From Streptococcus suis (GTDB lineage Bacteria; Bacillota; Bacilli; Lactobacillales; Streptococcaceae): a stretch of DNA of 64,000 nucleotides. The DNA lies in contig CP031970.1 of NCBI GenBank assembly GCA_022354845.1, positions 682,001 to 746,000 of the forward strand, in the 5' to 3' direction. This document shows, piece by piece, positions 45,688 through 55,136 of the stretch. The notes beneath the pieces were generated by a model that made no database searches, was not told the origin of the DNA, and saw nothing but the letters and a program-made list of their open reading frames with translations. Made by a program: the position numbers and the translations under genes. Positions within the stretch are counted from its first letter, which is position 1; every line of letters starts with the position of its first letter.

Positions 45688-46309
45688 ACTACAAGTATTC
45701 GGAACGGTTTTATTTGTGCTGTCGGGTGCAATCCTTGCTACCATTTATTTGGCATGGCTAGTGTTTCCTGTTGAAATTTCTTATCTAGGGCTGGAAAAAA
45801 TCGTCTATATGAAATCGGCAGACATCTCATATAATTTCAATATTTTGATGAACTATTTAACCAATCCATTTCAGACAGTTTTAGACATGCCTAACTTTTC
45901 TTCCTCAGTTGATGGTCTCAAACATTTCGCTGATGTGAAAAAACTATTTCATTTAGCGCAAGGTGTGTTTGTTCTAAGTTTTCCCGCTTTTTTCTTGTTC
46001 ATCAAACAGATTCTTTTAAAAGGCCATGGCTGGTTGGTTCAAAAAACCTTCTTGTGGATGATACTTGCACCGGTTGTCATCGGCTTAATGGGGCTTCTTA
46101 TGGGATTTGACCAATTCTTTGTTCTTTTTCATACGGCCCTTTTTCCTGGTGATTCTACTTGGTTATTTGATCCAGTCAAGGATCCTGTCATTTATATTTT
46201 ACCTGAGGAATTTTTCTTGCATTGCTTTATTTTATTTTTTGTTCTTTACGAAGTGTTCTTTTGGGCAATGCTTGCGTGGTCTCGAAAAAGCAATCGATTG
46301 ACAAGTTGA
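45677..46309 (+). CDS. TIGR01906-family integral membrane protein
   Basis: 210 aa from ATG 45677 (GGAGC upstream). Four hydrophobic segments near residues 7-29, 105-120, 128-152 and 185-205; a soluble loop between the first two ([19 protein letters not shown]). The family is typical of Lactobacillales and follows the NagD-like phosphatase in many streptococci. Function unknown. Confidence 0.87.
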   Translation: MKTKLQVFGTVLFVLSGAILATIYLAWLVFPVEISYLGLEKIVYMKSADISYNFNILMNYLTNPFQTVLDMPNFSSSVDGLKHFADVKKLFHLAQGVFVLSFPAFFLFIKQILLKGHGWLVQKTFLWMILAPVVIGLMGLLMGFDQFFVLFHTALFPGDSTWLFDPVKDPVIYILPEEFFLHCFILFFVLYEVFFWAMLAWSRKSNRLTS

Positions 46310-46346
46310 CCTAGGACAGATTTTTATGATTTAAAATCAAAAAAGA

Positions 46347-46375
46347 TTGACAAACGGATGCATTCATAGTAAAAT
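46347..46375 (+). promoter_or_regulatory. Promoter of rpsU
   Basis: TTGACA (46347-46352), 17-bp spacer, TAAAAT (46370-46375). Confidence 0.85.
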
Positions 46376-46409
46376 GATAAAGACTTTGAAATTGAGGGGA
46401 GTGAAAAAA

Positions 46410-46586
46410 ATGTCAAAAACAGTAGTACGCAAGAACGAATCACTTGATGATGCTCTTCGTCGTTTCAAACGTGCGGTTACTAAAGCTGGTACTCTTCAAG
46501 AAACACGTAAACGTGAATTCTACGAAAAACCATCTGTAAAACGTAAACGTAAATCAGAAGCAGCTCGCAAGCGTAAAAAATTCTAA
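46410..46586 (+). CDS. rpsU: 30S ribosomal protein S21
   Basis: 58 aa, standard length, starting at ATG 46410 after GAGGGGAGTG; in-frame upstream codons overlap the promoter and are not translated. [20 protein letters not shown] and a very basic tail ending [14 protein letters not shown] match S21. It binds near the anti-Shine-Dalgarno end of 16S rRNA. Confidence 0.97.
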
Positions 46587-46593
46587 TTGAATT

Positions 46594-46621
46594 TAAAACA
46601 GCTTTAGGGCTGTTTTTTATT
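46594..46621 (+). terminator. Terminator after rpsU
   Basis: AAAACAGC / GCTGTTTT stem with loop TTTAGG and T-run. Confidence 0.85.
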
Positions 46622-46700
46622 TACATTTTACCTTATCTAACTTATAATAGGTATGTAGAATTGAGTCAAGTCATATTGTTCATGAAAAAAGGAGTTTTGC

Positions 46701-47714
46701 ATGAGTATTTTAGTAACAGGTGGTGCTGGGTATATTGGTAGCCATACAGTTGTTGAATTGATAAAATTGGGCAAAGAGGTTGTCATTGTTGATAATCTTT
46801 CTAATTCAAGTATTCTGGTTTTGGATCGTATTGAGGAGATTACAGGAAAGAGACCGATTTTTTATGAATTGGATGTAGCTGATAAGGCGGCTCTCCGTTC
46901 GGTTTTTGAAAAAGAATCGATTGAAGCAGCAATCCATTTTGCAGGATACAAGGCTGTTGGTGAGTCTGTAGAAAAACCAGTAATGTATTATGAAAATAAT
47001 ATCATGTCAACGCTTGCTCTGGTAGAGGTGATGGCTGAATTTGGAGTTAAGAAAATGGTCTTTTCATCCAGTGCTACTGTATATGGATTGAACAATCCAT
47101 CACCATTGGTGGAAAATATGCCAACAAGTGCGACTAACCCTTATGGTTATACAAAGGTGATGTTGGAACAGATTTTGCGCGATCTCGAAGTTTCTGATAA
47201 AGAATGGAGTGTTGCTCTTCTTCGTTATTTCAACCCAATTGGTGCTCATGAATCAGGATTGATTGGTGAAGATCCTGCTGGTATTCCAAACAACCTTATG
47301 CCATTTATTGCACAAGTAGCTGTTGGTAAACGGGCAGAGTTGAGTGTATTTGGGAATGACTATGATACTGTAGATGGTACAGGTGTTCGTGACTACATTC
47401 ACGTAGTTGACTTAGCACTTGGGCACATTAAAGCACTTGAAAAGATTTCGGATACGACAGGTGTATATACTTATAATTTAGGTTCAGGACAAGGAACAAG
47501 TGTATTAGAACTCGTACAAGCTTTTGAAAAGGTAAATGGAGTTCCGGTACCTTATAAAATTGTTGATCGTCGTCCTGGGGATGTAGCAACTTGTTATGCA
47601 AATGCTGACAAGGCTCTGGCTGAACTCAATTGGAAAACCGAAAAAACAATTGAAGATATGTGCCGAGACACATGGAATTGGCAATCTAAAAATCCAAATG
47701 GTTACAAGGGTTAA
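46701..47714 (+). CDS. galE: UDP-glucose 4-epimerase
   Basis: 337 aa. NAD-binding VTGGAGYIGSHTV (5-17); catalytic Ser in FSSSATVYG and Tyr/Lys in NPYGYTKVMLE (about 146-156). It interconverts UDP-glucose and UDP-galactose for galactose use and surface polysaccharide. Single gene with AAAAGGAG upstream. Confidence 0.95.
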   Translation: MSILVTGGAGYIGSHTVVELIKLGKEVVIVDNLSNSSILVLDRIEEITGKRPIFYELDVADKAALRSVFEKESIEAAIHFAGYKAVGESVEKPVMYYENNIMSTLALVEVMAEFGVKKMVFSSSATVYGLNNPSPLVENMPTSATNPYGYTKVMLEQILRDLEVSDKEWSVALLRYFNPIGAHESGLIGEDPAGIPNNLMPFIAQVAVGKRAELSVFGNDYDTVDGTGVRDYIHVVDLALGHIKALEKISDTTGVYTYNLGSGQGTSVLELVQAFEKVNGVPVPYKIVDRRPGDVATCYANADKALAELNWKTEKTIEDMCRDTWNWQSKNPNGYKG

Positions 47715-47773
47715 TGTTGATTTTTAAAAATATAAAGGTGTGCGCGTAGTGCTCACATCTTCTTTTTTGGGTA

Positions 47774-47803
47774 ACAAAAAAAGACAGGTGATTCACCTGT
47801 CTC
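47774..47803 (-). terminator. Terminator of mscL
   Basis: On the minus strand AGACAGGTGA ATCACCTGTCT followed by T7. It may also stop galE transcription from the other side. Confidence 0.88.
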
Positions 47804-47815
47804 TCCAATCAAGAA

Positions 47816-48181
47816 TTATTTTTTCAATAAATCACGGATTTCAGTAAGCAATTCTTCCTGAGTTGGTCCAGCAGGAGCTGGTTCTTCAACTTTTTTAGGG
47901 AAAGCTTTTTCAGCAGCTTTAACAATAAAGAAGAGGATAGTGCCAATGATGAGGAAGTTGATTACTGCGCTCAAGAAGTTACCATAAGTAACACCATTCC
48001 AGCTCAATTCTGAAATTTTATCTGCACCTGCAGCTTTTAAAGCTGGATTTAACAACAAAGGTGTGATTAAATCAGCTACGAATGAGTCAATGATGGATTT
48101 GAATGCAGCACCGAAGATAACTGCGATTGCAAGGTCAATAACATTGCCTTGGAACAAAAATGCTTTTAAATCTTTTAACAT
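47816..48181 (-). CDS. mscL: Large-conductance mechanosensitive channel
   Basis: 121 aa. It starts MLKDLKAFLFQGNVIDLAIA with the conserved pore helix AVIFGAAFKSIIDSFVADLI, second helix about 70-90 (AVINFLIIGTILFFIVKA), and a C-terminal helix ending LLTEIRDLLKK. It releases solutes during osmotic downshock. Single minus-strand gene. Confidence 0.96.
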   Translation of the reverse strand: MLKDLKAFLFQGNVIDLAIAVIFGAAFKSIIDSFVADLITPLLLNPALKAAGADKISELSWNGVTYGNFLSAVINFLIIGTILFFIVKAAEKAFPKKVEEPAPAGPTQEELLTEIRDLLKK

Positions 48182-48342
48182 ATCCTAAATATGTCCTTTC
48201 ATAAATATTCTCACTTTCTATTATAACCGCTTTTATTTTTTTTTCAATTATAACGACTTGAAAGTTTTACTTTTCAAGAAATTTATTATACAATATAGAA
48301 TGTTAAAATGTGCAGATTCCCTGAATTTTATGGAGGTAACCG

Positions 48343-50130
48343 ATGTTAGCAAAAGAAAAAATAAATGAGCTTAAGCAATCGGTTAACATTGTAGATATTA
48401 TTGGTGAATCGGTTGCGCTTACCAAAGCGGGGCGAAATTATTTAGGTTTGTGTCCTTTTCATGGGGAAAAAACACCTTCTTTTAACGTAGTTGAAGATAA
48501 GCAGTTTTATCATTGTTTCGGTTGCGGTAAATCAGGAGATGTTTTCAAATTTATTGAGGAGTTTCGTGGCGTTTCATTTGCTGATGCCGTGGCAATTATT
48601 GCTGAAAAAGCTGGTTTTCAAACCGAATTCATCCCCACTAATCAGCAGGCGGAATCAAGACAGCATCCCCATCAGGTTCTCTTTGATATACACAAGGATG
48701 CCGCAAAATTTTACCATGCCTTCTTAATGACGACGAAGATGGGTGAAGAGGCAAGGAGATACTTGCATCAACGTGGTTTGACTGATGAAGTGATTCAAAC
48801 TTTTCAAATCGGTCTCTCACCACCTGAGCAAAATATCCTTTATCAAAAATTATCAGCAGAGTACAATGAGGCAAACTTACTACAGTCGGGCTTATTTAAC
48901 CCAAGTGAAGGCGAAATGATCTACGATGCGTTTCAAGGGCGTATTATTTTTCCTTTGAGTGATGAATATGGTCGAGTTATCGCATTCTCGGGTCGTATTT
49001 GGACGAAAAAAGACCAAGAAAATAAGCAACTAGCCAAATATAAAAACTCTCGCAGCACGCCGATTTTTAATAAGAGCTATGAGCTGTATCATTTGGATCA
49101 GGCTAAGGCTACTATCAAAAAGCAACGGGAAGTGTATCTAATGGAAGGTTTCTTGGATGTCATTGCGGCGCATCGGGCTGGTATCGAAAATGCAGTTGCC
49201 TCCATGGGAACATCATTGACACAAGAGCATGTTGGTCACCTTTCTAAATTTTGTAAAAAAGTTGTCCTTACATACGATGGAGATAAAGCTGGCCAGGCTG
49301 CAACTATGAAAGCACTGGATGAATTGCAAAATTTTCAGATAGATATTGTGAAGCTTCCTGATAATATGGACCCGGATGAATTTTTACAGAAAAATTCTCC
49401 AGAGGCACTGCAACAGATATTGGAAAAATCAAGGATGAGTGATGTTGAGTTTTTAATTCAGTACCTCAAACCTGAAAATCCTGATAACTTGCAAATGCAA
49501 ATTGAATTTGTTGATAAGATTGCACCGATTATTGCAAAAACACCATCCATTACTGCTCAAAATTCTTATATATACAAAGTGGCAGATTTATTGTCTGATT
49601 TTGACTACACACAAGTTGAGTTAGCGGTCAACAATGCACGACTGCAACAACGGCAGACAAGAGTTGGTAGAGGAAATGAGCAAGTTGTTCCAAGAAAGCT
49701 GCTTCCTGAACAACCTTTCCTTCGTACTACAAGTCTTATTCGGACAGAGAACCATTTATTATATAGGATGGTTGAACACGCTTATATTTTAAATGAATTT
49801 CGACTACGAGATGATTTTTATTTTGTTACACCAGAACTTCAAGTTATTTATGAAACATTGCGTGAACAGGGCGAAATTACAAGTTATGAATTGTCTCAAA
49901 TGGATGCCTCGGTTCAACAAGCCTGGTATCGGATGCTGGAAGAACGTTTGCCAGAAGAAGTTGCTCAGGGTGAAATAGAAGAATTGGAGAATAAGCGAGA
50001 TAAGGAGCTTTTAAAAAAAGAAAATCAATTAATTTCACGAAATATTCGTGAATACTCTCATATGGGAAATAGTGATGTTGCACTTAATGAGTTGCAACAG
50101 TTGCTGGATAAAAGAAAACTAATGGAGTAA
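48343..50130 (+). CDS. dnaG: DNA primase
   Basis: 595 aa. The CHCC zinc site is C37, H40, C58, C61 ([25 protein letters not shown]). TOPRIM motifs: [16 protein letters not shown] (about 265-280) and [13 protein letters not shown] (about 307-319). C-terminal helicase-binding domain present. It makes RNA primers for replication. Start preceded by GGAGG; rpoD follows after two bases, as in many Firmicutes. Confidence 0.97.
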   Translation: MLAKEKINELKQSVNIVDIIGESVALTKAGRNYLGLCPFHGEKTPSFNVVEDKQFYHCFGCGKSGDVFKFIEEFRGVSFADAVAIIAEKAGFQTEFIPTNQQAESRQHPHQVLFDIHKDAAKFYHAFLMTTKMGEEARRYLHQRGLTDEVIQTFQIGLSPPEQNILYQKLSAEYNEANLLQSGLFNPSEGEMIYDAFQGRIIFPLSDEYGRVIAFSGRIWTKKDQENKQLAKYKNSRSTPIFNKSYELYHLDQAKATIKKQREVYLMEGFLDVIAAHRAGIENAVASMGTSLTQEHVGHLSKFCKKVVLTYDGDKAGQAATMKALDELQNFQIDIVKLPDNMDPDEFLQKNSPEALQQILEKSRMSDVEFLIQYLKPENPDNLQMQIEFVDKIAPIIAKTPSITAQNSYIYKVADLLSDFDYTQVELAVNNARLQQRQTRVGRGNEQVVPRKLLPEQPFLRTTSLIRTENHLLYRMVEHAYILNEFRLRDDFYFVTPELQVIYETLREQGEITSYELSQMDASVQQAWYRMLEERLPEEVAQGEIEELENKRDKELLKKENQLISRNIREYSHMGNSDVALNELQQLLDKRKLME

Positions 50131-50132
50131 GC

Positions 50133-51251
50133 ATGACAAATAATAAAGATAAAAAAACTGAAGTAACAACCTTTGACGTCCAAGTTGCAGAATTTATTCG
50201 CAACCATAAGAAGCAAGGGTCTGCTGCCGACGATGAGATCAATGACCAATTAGTCATTCCCTTTACATTGGATGCGGATGGTATTGACGATTTGCTTCAG
50301 CGTATTCAAGATGCTGGAATTTCGATTGTTGATAAAGAAGGTAATCCATCGGCACGGGTATTACGAGTTGAAGAAGAACCAGAATTATCTGACGAAGAAT
50401 TGCTAGGAAGTAATTCGGCAAAAGTAAATGATCCTGTTCGGATGTATTTGAAAGAGATTGGTGTTGTTCCACTTTTGACCAACGAAGAGGAACAGGAATT
50501 AGCCTTGGCAGTAGAAGCTGGTGATCCAGAAGCAAAACAACGTCTGGCAGAAGCTAACTTACGTTTAGTTGTTTCTATTGCGAAGCGATATGTTGGTCGT
50601 GGTATGCAGTTTCTTGATTTGATCCAAGAAGGAAATATGGGCTTGATGAAAGCCGTTGACAAATTTGATTACTCAAAAGGATTCAAATTTTCAACATATG
50701 CGACATGGTGGATCCGTCAGGCCATTACTCGTGCTATCGCAGATCAGGCTCGTACCATTCGTATTCCAGTACACATGGTGGAAACAATCAACAAATTGGT
50801 CCGTGAACAACGTAATCTTCTCCAAGAATTAGGTCAAGATCCGACTCCGGAACAAATTGCAGAACGTATGGACATGACACCTGAAAAAGTTCGTGAAATT
50901 CTTAAGATTGCACAAGAGCCTGTTTCACTTGAAACACCTATTGGTGAAGAGGATGATAGCCATTTAGGAGATTTTATTGAAGACGAAGTCATTGAAAATC
51001 CTGTTGACTACACCACACGTGTCGTACTACGTGAGCAACTAGATGAGGTATTGGATACTCTTACTGATCGTGAAGAAAACGTATTGCGTCTTCGTTTTGG
51101 TTTAGATGATGGTAAAATGCGCACGTTAGAAGATGTTGGTAAGGTCTTTAACGTAACCCGTGAACGCATCCGCCAAATTGAAGCCAAAGCCCTCCGCAAA
51201 CTCCGCCACCCATCCCGCAGTAAACCACTCAGAGACTTTATTGAGGATTGA
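50133..51251 (+). CDS. rpoD: RNA polymerase primary sigma factor
   Basis: 372 aa, sigma-70/SigA. Region 1.2 [20 protein letters not shown], region 2 [17 protein letters not shown] and [20 protein letters not shown] (-10 recognition), region 3 [13 protein letters not shown], region 4 with [20 protein letters not shown] (helix-turn-helix for -35). Co-transcribed with dnaG, two bases apart, GGAGTAAGC upstream. Confidence 0.98.
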   Translation: MTNNKDKKTEVTTFDVQVAEFIRNHKKQGSAADDEINDQLVIPFTLDADGIDDLLQRIQDAGISIVDKEGNPSARVLRVEEEPELSDEELLGSNSAKVNDPVRMYLKEIGVVPLLTNEEEQELALAVEAGDPEAKQRLAEANLRLVVSIAKRYVGRGMQFLDLIQEGNMGLMKAVDKFDYSKGFKFSTYATWWIRQAITRAIADQARTIRIPVHMVETINKLVREQRNLLQELGQDPTPEQIAERMDMTPEKVREILKIAQEPVSLETPIGEEDDSHLGDFIEDEVIENPVDYTTRVVLREQLDEVLDTLTDREENVLRLRFGLDDGKMRTLEDVGKVFNVTRERIRQIEAKALRKLRHPSRSKPLRDFIED

Positions 51252-51275
51252 GAAAGCCTACGGATAGGCTTTCTC
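51250..51275 (+). terminator. Hairpin overlapping rpoD stop
   Basis: GAGAAAGCCTA and TAGGCTTTCTC, a perfect 11-bp stem with loop CGGA; no T-run follows. The stop codon TGA is in the left arm. Confidence 0.6.
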
Positions 51276-51900
51276 AACGTCCGCCTAGAAACATGAAAGC
51301 GGCCAAGGTTCGGGGAACCTTTTTAACCGCTCCCCTTGAAATTAGAAAGGGAGCGTAACCTCCGGGGAACCTTTTTAACCGCTCGCTGAAAACAGGAAAC
51401 GAGCGAAGGTATGGGGGAGGTTTTGACACAAACTTCGTTTGTTTCATCTCCAACCTTTAACAGTCTCCCAGACTGTTGAAGCCTGCCGAGAAATCGGAAA
51501 GCAGGCAAGGTTCAGTGACTTGTTTTGACGGGAGTGGGAAAGAACTCAACCATTCATAGAAGGGTTTGTCAACAATTTTTCGTTTTAAGTTGTTTCACTC
51601 CTACCCCCGCACAGCTTCAACAGTCAGAGTAGTGACTGTTGGAGGTTTGAAATGGAGCGAACTTTGTTTGCAACAGTCATGATAGTCAGATTTGGAGTGT
51701 AAAAAACGAACAGATCTGCCAATCAACCACTGCGCTGAGATGTTGACACTAACTTTGAGAAGCGGTGCTGAGCTTTTTGCCCAGTCTCTTCATCTCCAGC
51801 CTTCAACAGTCCCCGGGACTGTTGAAGCTGACTTCCGTCAGTCCTATTCCCCGCTAACTATTTGATATAAAGAACGAATAACTTATTTTCCTATTATAGC
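51276..51900. repeat. Cluster of modular hairpins and direct repeats after rpoD
   Basis: About 620 bp without a plausible gene. CGGGGAACCTTTTTAACCGC occurs at 51311 and 51363. Three stem-loops have unrelated stems but similar A-rich loops: CGCTCCC/GGGAGCG, CGCTCG/CGAGCG and GCCTGC/GCAGGC. Three AACAGTC...GACTGTT palindromes are at 51459-51477, 51619-51640 and 51801-51827, the last with 13-bp perfect arms. A block TTGACAC...TTCATCTCCA(A/G)CCTT occurs twice. This looks like nested, decayed intergenic repeat insertions. Confidence 0.65.
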
Positions 51901-51972
51901 CAAGTTTTGGAAAGATAATTAACAAGTAAAATTTCATAGCATTTTTAACATTAGAAAGAGAGTGATTGAAAA

Positions 51973-52296
51973 ATGGCGTATACAGAAGATCAAATTAAAG
52001 ATATCCAGGAGCGTATTTTTCAAGCTCTTGAAGATGTGATTGACCCTGAACTAGGGATAGATATTATCAATCTAGGACTAGTTTATGAAATTCGTTTTAT
52101 TGATGGCAAAGCTGAAATTGATATGACTTTGACAACAATGGGCTGTCCCTTAGCCGATTTGATTACAGATCAAATACATGATGTTTTAAAAGATGTCCCA
52201 GAAGTGACTGAAGTGGATGTGAGACTTGTCTGGTCACCGGCTTGGACTGTTCAAAAAATGAGTCGTTATGCTCGTATTGCATTAGGAATTAAGTAA
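51973..52296 (+). CDS. MIP18/DUF59 family Fe-S assembly factor (SufT/PaaD-like)
   Basis: 107 aa. DUF59 domain: FQALEDVIDPELGIDIINLG (14-33), LTTMGCPLADLITDQI with the conserved Cys near 60, and VRLVWSPAWTVQKMS near 85-99. Members help mature or transfer Fe-S clusters. Single gene with GAGAGTG upstream and a terminator downstream. Confidence 0.93.
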   Translation: MAYTEDQIKDIQERIFQALEDVIDPELGIDIINLGLVYEIRFIDGKAEIDMTLTTMGCPLADLITDQIHDVLKDVPEVTEVDVRLVWSPAWTVQKMSRYARIALGIK

Positions 52297-52308
52297 TATA
52301 AATATGTG

Positions 52309-52337
52309 ATGGTTTCGAACAATCGAAACCATTTTTT
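52309..52337 (+). terminator. Terminator after DUF59 gene
   Basis: ATGGTTTCGA ACAA TCGAAACCAT followed by T5. Confidence 0.9.
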
Positions 52338-52380
52338 AAAGAATGTTTGTTGTTTTTGAATAAAATATTACAAATTCTAC

Positions 52381-52409
52381 TTGTCAAAGGACCATTTCCG
52401 TGTTACAAT
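52381..52409 (+). promoter_or_regulatory. Strong promoter of unidentified RNA
   Basis: TTGTCA (52381-52386), 17-bp spacer ending TGT, TACAAT (52404-52409), with TG one base upstream of the -10 (extended). Confidence 0.8.
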
Positions 52410-52415
52410 AAACAG

Positions 52416-52764
52416 GCCTAGGAAAAGTAGCGATACCTATTCTAGCAAATATCAGACCTATATGGGACAGAACATTGTCATAACCAAAGCCTACGGACAG
52501 GCGGGTCGAATGCCGAAGCGTGGCGAAAGCCACATTATTGATTGAGTTAAAAGCTCAAATTTTATAAGTTGATTTTAGGATTTACCCTAATTCTTACATC
52601 AAATTTTAGTGTGGTGAAAGCACACGTCATCTTGTGAAACGGTCAATAAAGTACGTATATATTTGCACTGGAGAGTAGGAAACGGTAGGCACATAAACTC
52701 AAGAGAAGAATAAAAAACGTCAATAACGATTGTAGAGCAGGATTTTACCCTGCTCTTTTTACAT
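52416..52764 (+). ncRNA. Unidentified structured RNA, about 350 nt
   Basis: A discrete unit between a strong promoter and a strong terminator, with no ORF that has a ribosome site. Hairpins include GTGGC GAAA GCCAC (52520-52533, GNRA loop), TTGAG/CTCAA (52542-52558), TTAGG/CCTAA (52575-52590) and GTGTG GTGAAAG CACAC (52609-52625). Motifs such as GGAGAGTAGGAAACGGTAGGCA near 52671-52692 look like internal-loop elements. I compared it mentally with RNase P, 6S, SRP, T-box and tmRNA and it does not fit. Since it ends in a terminator before speA it is either an independent RNA or a terminated leader of the polyamine operon. Confidence 0.6.
52734..52761 (+). terminator. Terminator of the unidentified RNA
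   Basis: AGAGCAGG ATTTTA CCCTGCTCT followed by T4-5; stem of 8 bp. Confidence 0.9.
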
Positions 52765-52824
52765 GTTTAAAAAGGGCAAAGATAAGATGTTGTACTATAA
52801 GTAAAAGCAAAGGAGTTTTTCTAC

Positions 52825-54273
52825 ATGAAAAATCAACACCAGGCCCCTATTTATGAGGGATTGGTTAAATTAAGACGCAAACGGATAGTTCCTTTTGATG
52901 TTCCGGGTCATAAACGGGGACGCGGAAATGCAGAGCTTGTTGAGCTTCTAGGTGAAAAGTGTGTTAGCATTGATGTCAATTCCATGAAACCCTTAGATAA
53001 TTTAGGGCATCCTGTTTCGATCATTCGTGAAGCAGAAGAATTGGCAGCAGAAGCTTTTGGGGCCAGTCATGCTTTTCTTATGGTTGGAGGAACTACGTCT
53101 TCTGTCCAGACTATGATTTTAGCAACATGTAAGGCAGGGGATAAAATTATCCTTCCTCGAAATGTTCATAAATCTGCCTTGAATGCCTTGGTTTTATGTG
53201 GGGCTATTCCTGTTTATGTTGATATGACCGTTCAGCCAAGGATTGGAATTGCTCTTGGACTGGAGAACGACGCTTTTGCACGGGCGATTGTTGAGCATCC
53301 AGATGCAGTTGCAGTTTTGATAAATAATCCAACTTATTATGGTATTTGTTCGGATGTTAAAACTCTCACTGAGATGGCCCATAAAGCTGGTATGAAAGTT
53401 CTAGTAGATGAGGCTCATGGGGCTCACTTGCATTTTTCTGATCAACTTCCTTTATCCGCTATGGATGCTGGTGCCGATATGGCCGCTGTTTCCATGCATA
53501 AATCAGGTGGTAGTTTGACACAGAGTTCCCTTTTGTTGGTAGGTTCTGAAATGAATGTTGAATATGTTCGTCAAATTATCAACTTAACTCAGTCTACCTC
53601 AGCATCTTACTTACTCTTGTCTAGCTTAGATATTTCAAGGAGAAATCTAGCTCTCCGTGGGAAAGAGTCTTTTGAAAAAGTCATTGAAATGGCTGAATAT
53701 GCCCGTAGAGAAATCAATGCAATTGGTGGTTATTATGCCTATTCAAAAGAATTGATTGATGGACAGTCTGTGTATGATTTTGATGTGACGAAACTTTCTA
53801 TTTACACACAAGGCATTGGCTTAACTGGTATCGAAGTCTACGATCTTCTGCGAGATGAATACGATATTCAGATTGAATTTGGTGATATTGGAAATATCTT
53901 GGCATATATTTCAATTGGTGACCGTTTGCAAGATATTGAGCGGTTGGTGGGTGCTTTAGCGGATATTAAGCGCTTGTATTCACGTGATGGTTCTGATTTA
54001 ATTTCAGGGGAATACATCCAGCCTCAATTGGTCTTATCCCCTCAGCAAGCATTTTATGCAGAACGTGACAGTCTCTCGCTACAAAATGCTGTTGGACAGG
54101 TTTGTGGGGAATTTGTTATGTGCTACCCGCCTGGCATTCCGCTTTTGGCACCAGGTGAACGAGTGACCCAAGAAATTGTAGATTATATTATTTTTGCCAA
54201 GGAACGTGGCTGTTCTGTTCAAGGAACAGAGGATCCAGATGTTAATTTTATCAATGTAATTAAGGAGAAATAG
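52825..54273 (+). CDS. speA: Arginine decarboxylase (fold type I, Orn/Lys/Arg family)
   Basis: 482 aa. PLP lysine K226 in VSMHKSGGSLTQSS, DEAHGAH near 195-201 for PLP nitrogen, and VPGHKRG near 26-32. This short form lacks the wing domain of the inducible enterobacterial enzymes. The operon context (agmatine deiminase, N-carbamoylputrescine amidase) shows the product is agmatine rather than cadaverine, although it is often annotated as lysine decarboxylase. First gene of the polyamine operon; AAAGGAG upstream. Confidence 0.92.
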   Translation: MKNQHQAPIYEGLVKLRRKRIVPFDVPGHKRGRGNAELVELLGEKCVSIDVNSMKPLDNLGHPVSIIREAEELAAEAFGASHAFLMVGGTTSSVQTMILATCKAGDKIILPRNVHKSALNALVLCGAIPVYVDMTVQPRIGIALGLENDAFARAIVEHPDAVAVLINNPTYYGICSDVKTLTEMAHKAGMKVLVDEAHGAHLHFSDQLPLSAMDAGADMAAVSMHKSGGSLTQSSLLLVGSEMNVEYVRQIINLTQSTSASYLLLSSLDISRRNLALRGKESFEKVIEMAEYARREINAIGGYYAYSKELIDGQSVYDFDVTKLSIYTQGIGLTGIEVYDLLRDEYDIQIEFGDIGNILAYISIGDRLQDIERLVGALADIKRLYSRDGSDLISGEYIQPQLVLSPQQAFYAERDSLSLQNAVGQVCGEFVMCYPPGIPLLAPGERVTQEIVDYIIFAKERGCSVQGTEDPDVNFINVIKEK

Positions 54274-54275
54274 GC

Positions 54276-55136
54276 ATGGAAATGTGGTTTTCAGAAGTTC
54301 AAACACCTGATGTAAAATTGTCCATTCGCACCAGTCAACAACTTTATGCTGGAAAAAGCGAATACCAAGATATAGCTGTGTTGGACTCGCCAGCCTTTGG
54401 AAAAATATTAACCCTTAATGGTCGTGTTTTATTCTCGGACGCAGATGACTTTGTCTACAATGAGATGGCAGTACATGTACCAATGGCAGTTCATCCAAAT
54501 CCTAAGAAAATCTTGATTTTAGGTGGTGGAGATGGAGGAGTTGCTCAAGTTCTCAGTATGTATCCTGAAATCGAACGCATTGACGTAGTAGAGCCAGATG
54601 AGTTGTTGGTTGAAGTGTGTCGTCAGTATTTCCCAGACTATGCATCAGGACTTGAAGATGAGCGTGTAGAGGTTTATTTGCAGGACAGCTTGCGGTTCTT
54701 GCGCAATTGTGAAAATGAATATGACATTATCATCAATGATGCGACAGATCCATTTGGACACACGGAAGGGTTGTTTACCAAGGAATTTTACGGTAATGCA
54801 TACAGGGCTTTGAAGGAAGATGGCATTATGGTCTACCAACATGGTTCGCCATTTTATGATGAGGATGAGTCGGCTTTTCGTTCCATGCATCGCAAGGCTA
54901 GTCAATCATTTCCAATTAGTCGTGTCTATCAAGCCCATATTCCAACTTCAGCTGCAGGTTATTGGTTATTTGGATTTGCTTCTAAAAAATACCATCCAAT
55001 TGAAGATTATGATAAGGAAAAATGGAAAGCGCGCGAGCTTTTTACAGAATATTATACAGCTAACCTTCATGTGGGAGCATTTCTCTTGCCCCGATATGTA
55101 GAAGACATTTTAGAAGAGGAGGAGAAAAGAAAATGA
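54276..55136 (+). CDS. speE: Spermidine synthase family aminopropyltransferase
   Basis: 286 aa. Nucleotide-binding ILGGGDGGVAQVLSMYPEIE near 81-100, INDATDPFGHTEGLFTKEFY near 153-172, and Tyr/Asp residues of the family. It transfers aminopropyl from decarboxylated SAM to putrescine. No speD is in the operon and the carboxyspermidine route is encoded beside it, so its donor or role is uncertain. Two bases after speA; overlaps the next gene by four. Confidence 0.92.
   Translation: MEMWFSEVQTPDVKLSIRTSQQLYAGKSEYQDIAVLDSPAFGKILTLNGRVLFSDADDFVYNEMAVHVPMAVHPNPKKILILGGGDGGVAQVLSMYPEIERIDVVEPDELLVEVCRQYFPDYASGLEDERVEVYLQDSLRFLRNCENEYDIIINDATDPFGHTEGLFTKEFYGNAYRALKEDGIMVYQHGSPFYDEDESAFRSMHRKASQSFPISRVYQAHIPTSAAGYWLFGFASKKYHPIEDYDKEKWKARELFTEYYTANLHVGAFLLPRYVEDILEEEEKRK

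Noticed and set aside
50263..51277. Minus-strand frames overlapping rpoD
   Set aside because: Antisense shadows with no ribosome sites or family features.
52416..52764. RNase P RNA or T-box leader
   Set aside because: The conserved GAGGAAAGTCC, ACAGAA and GGCTTA contexts of RNase P and the AGGGTGG of T-boxes are absent.
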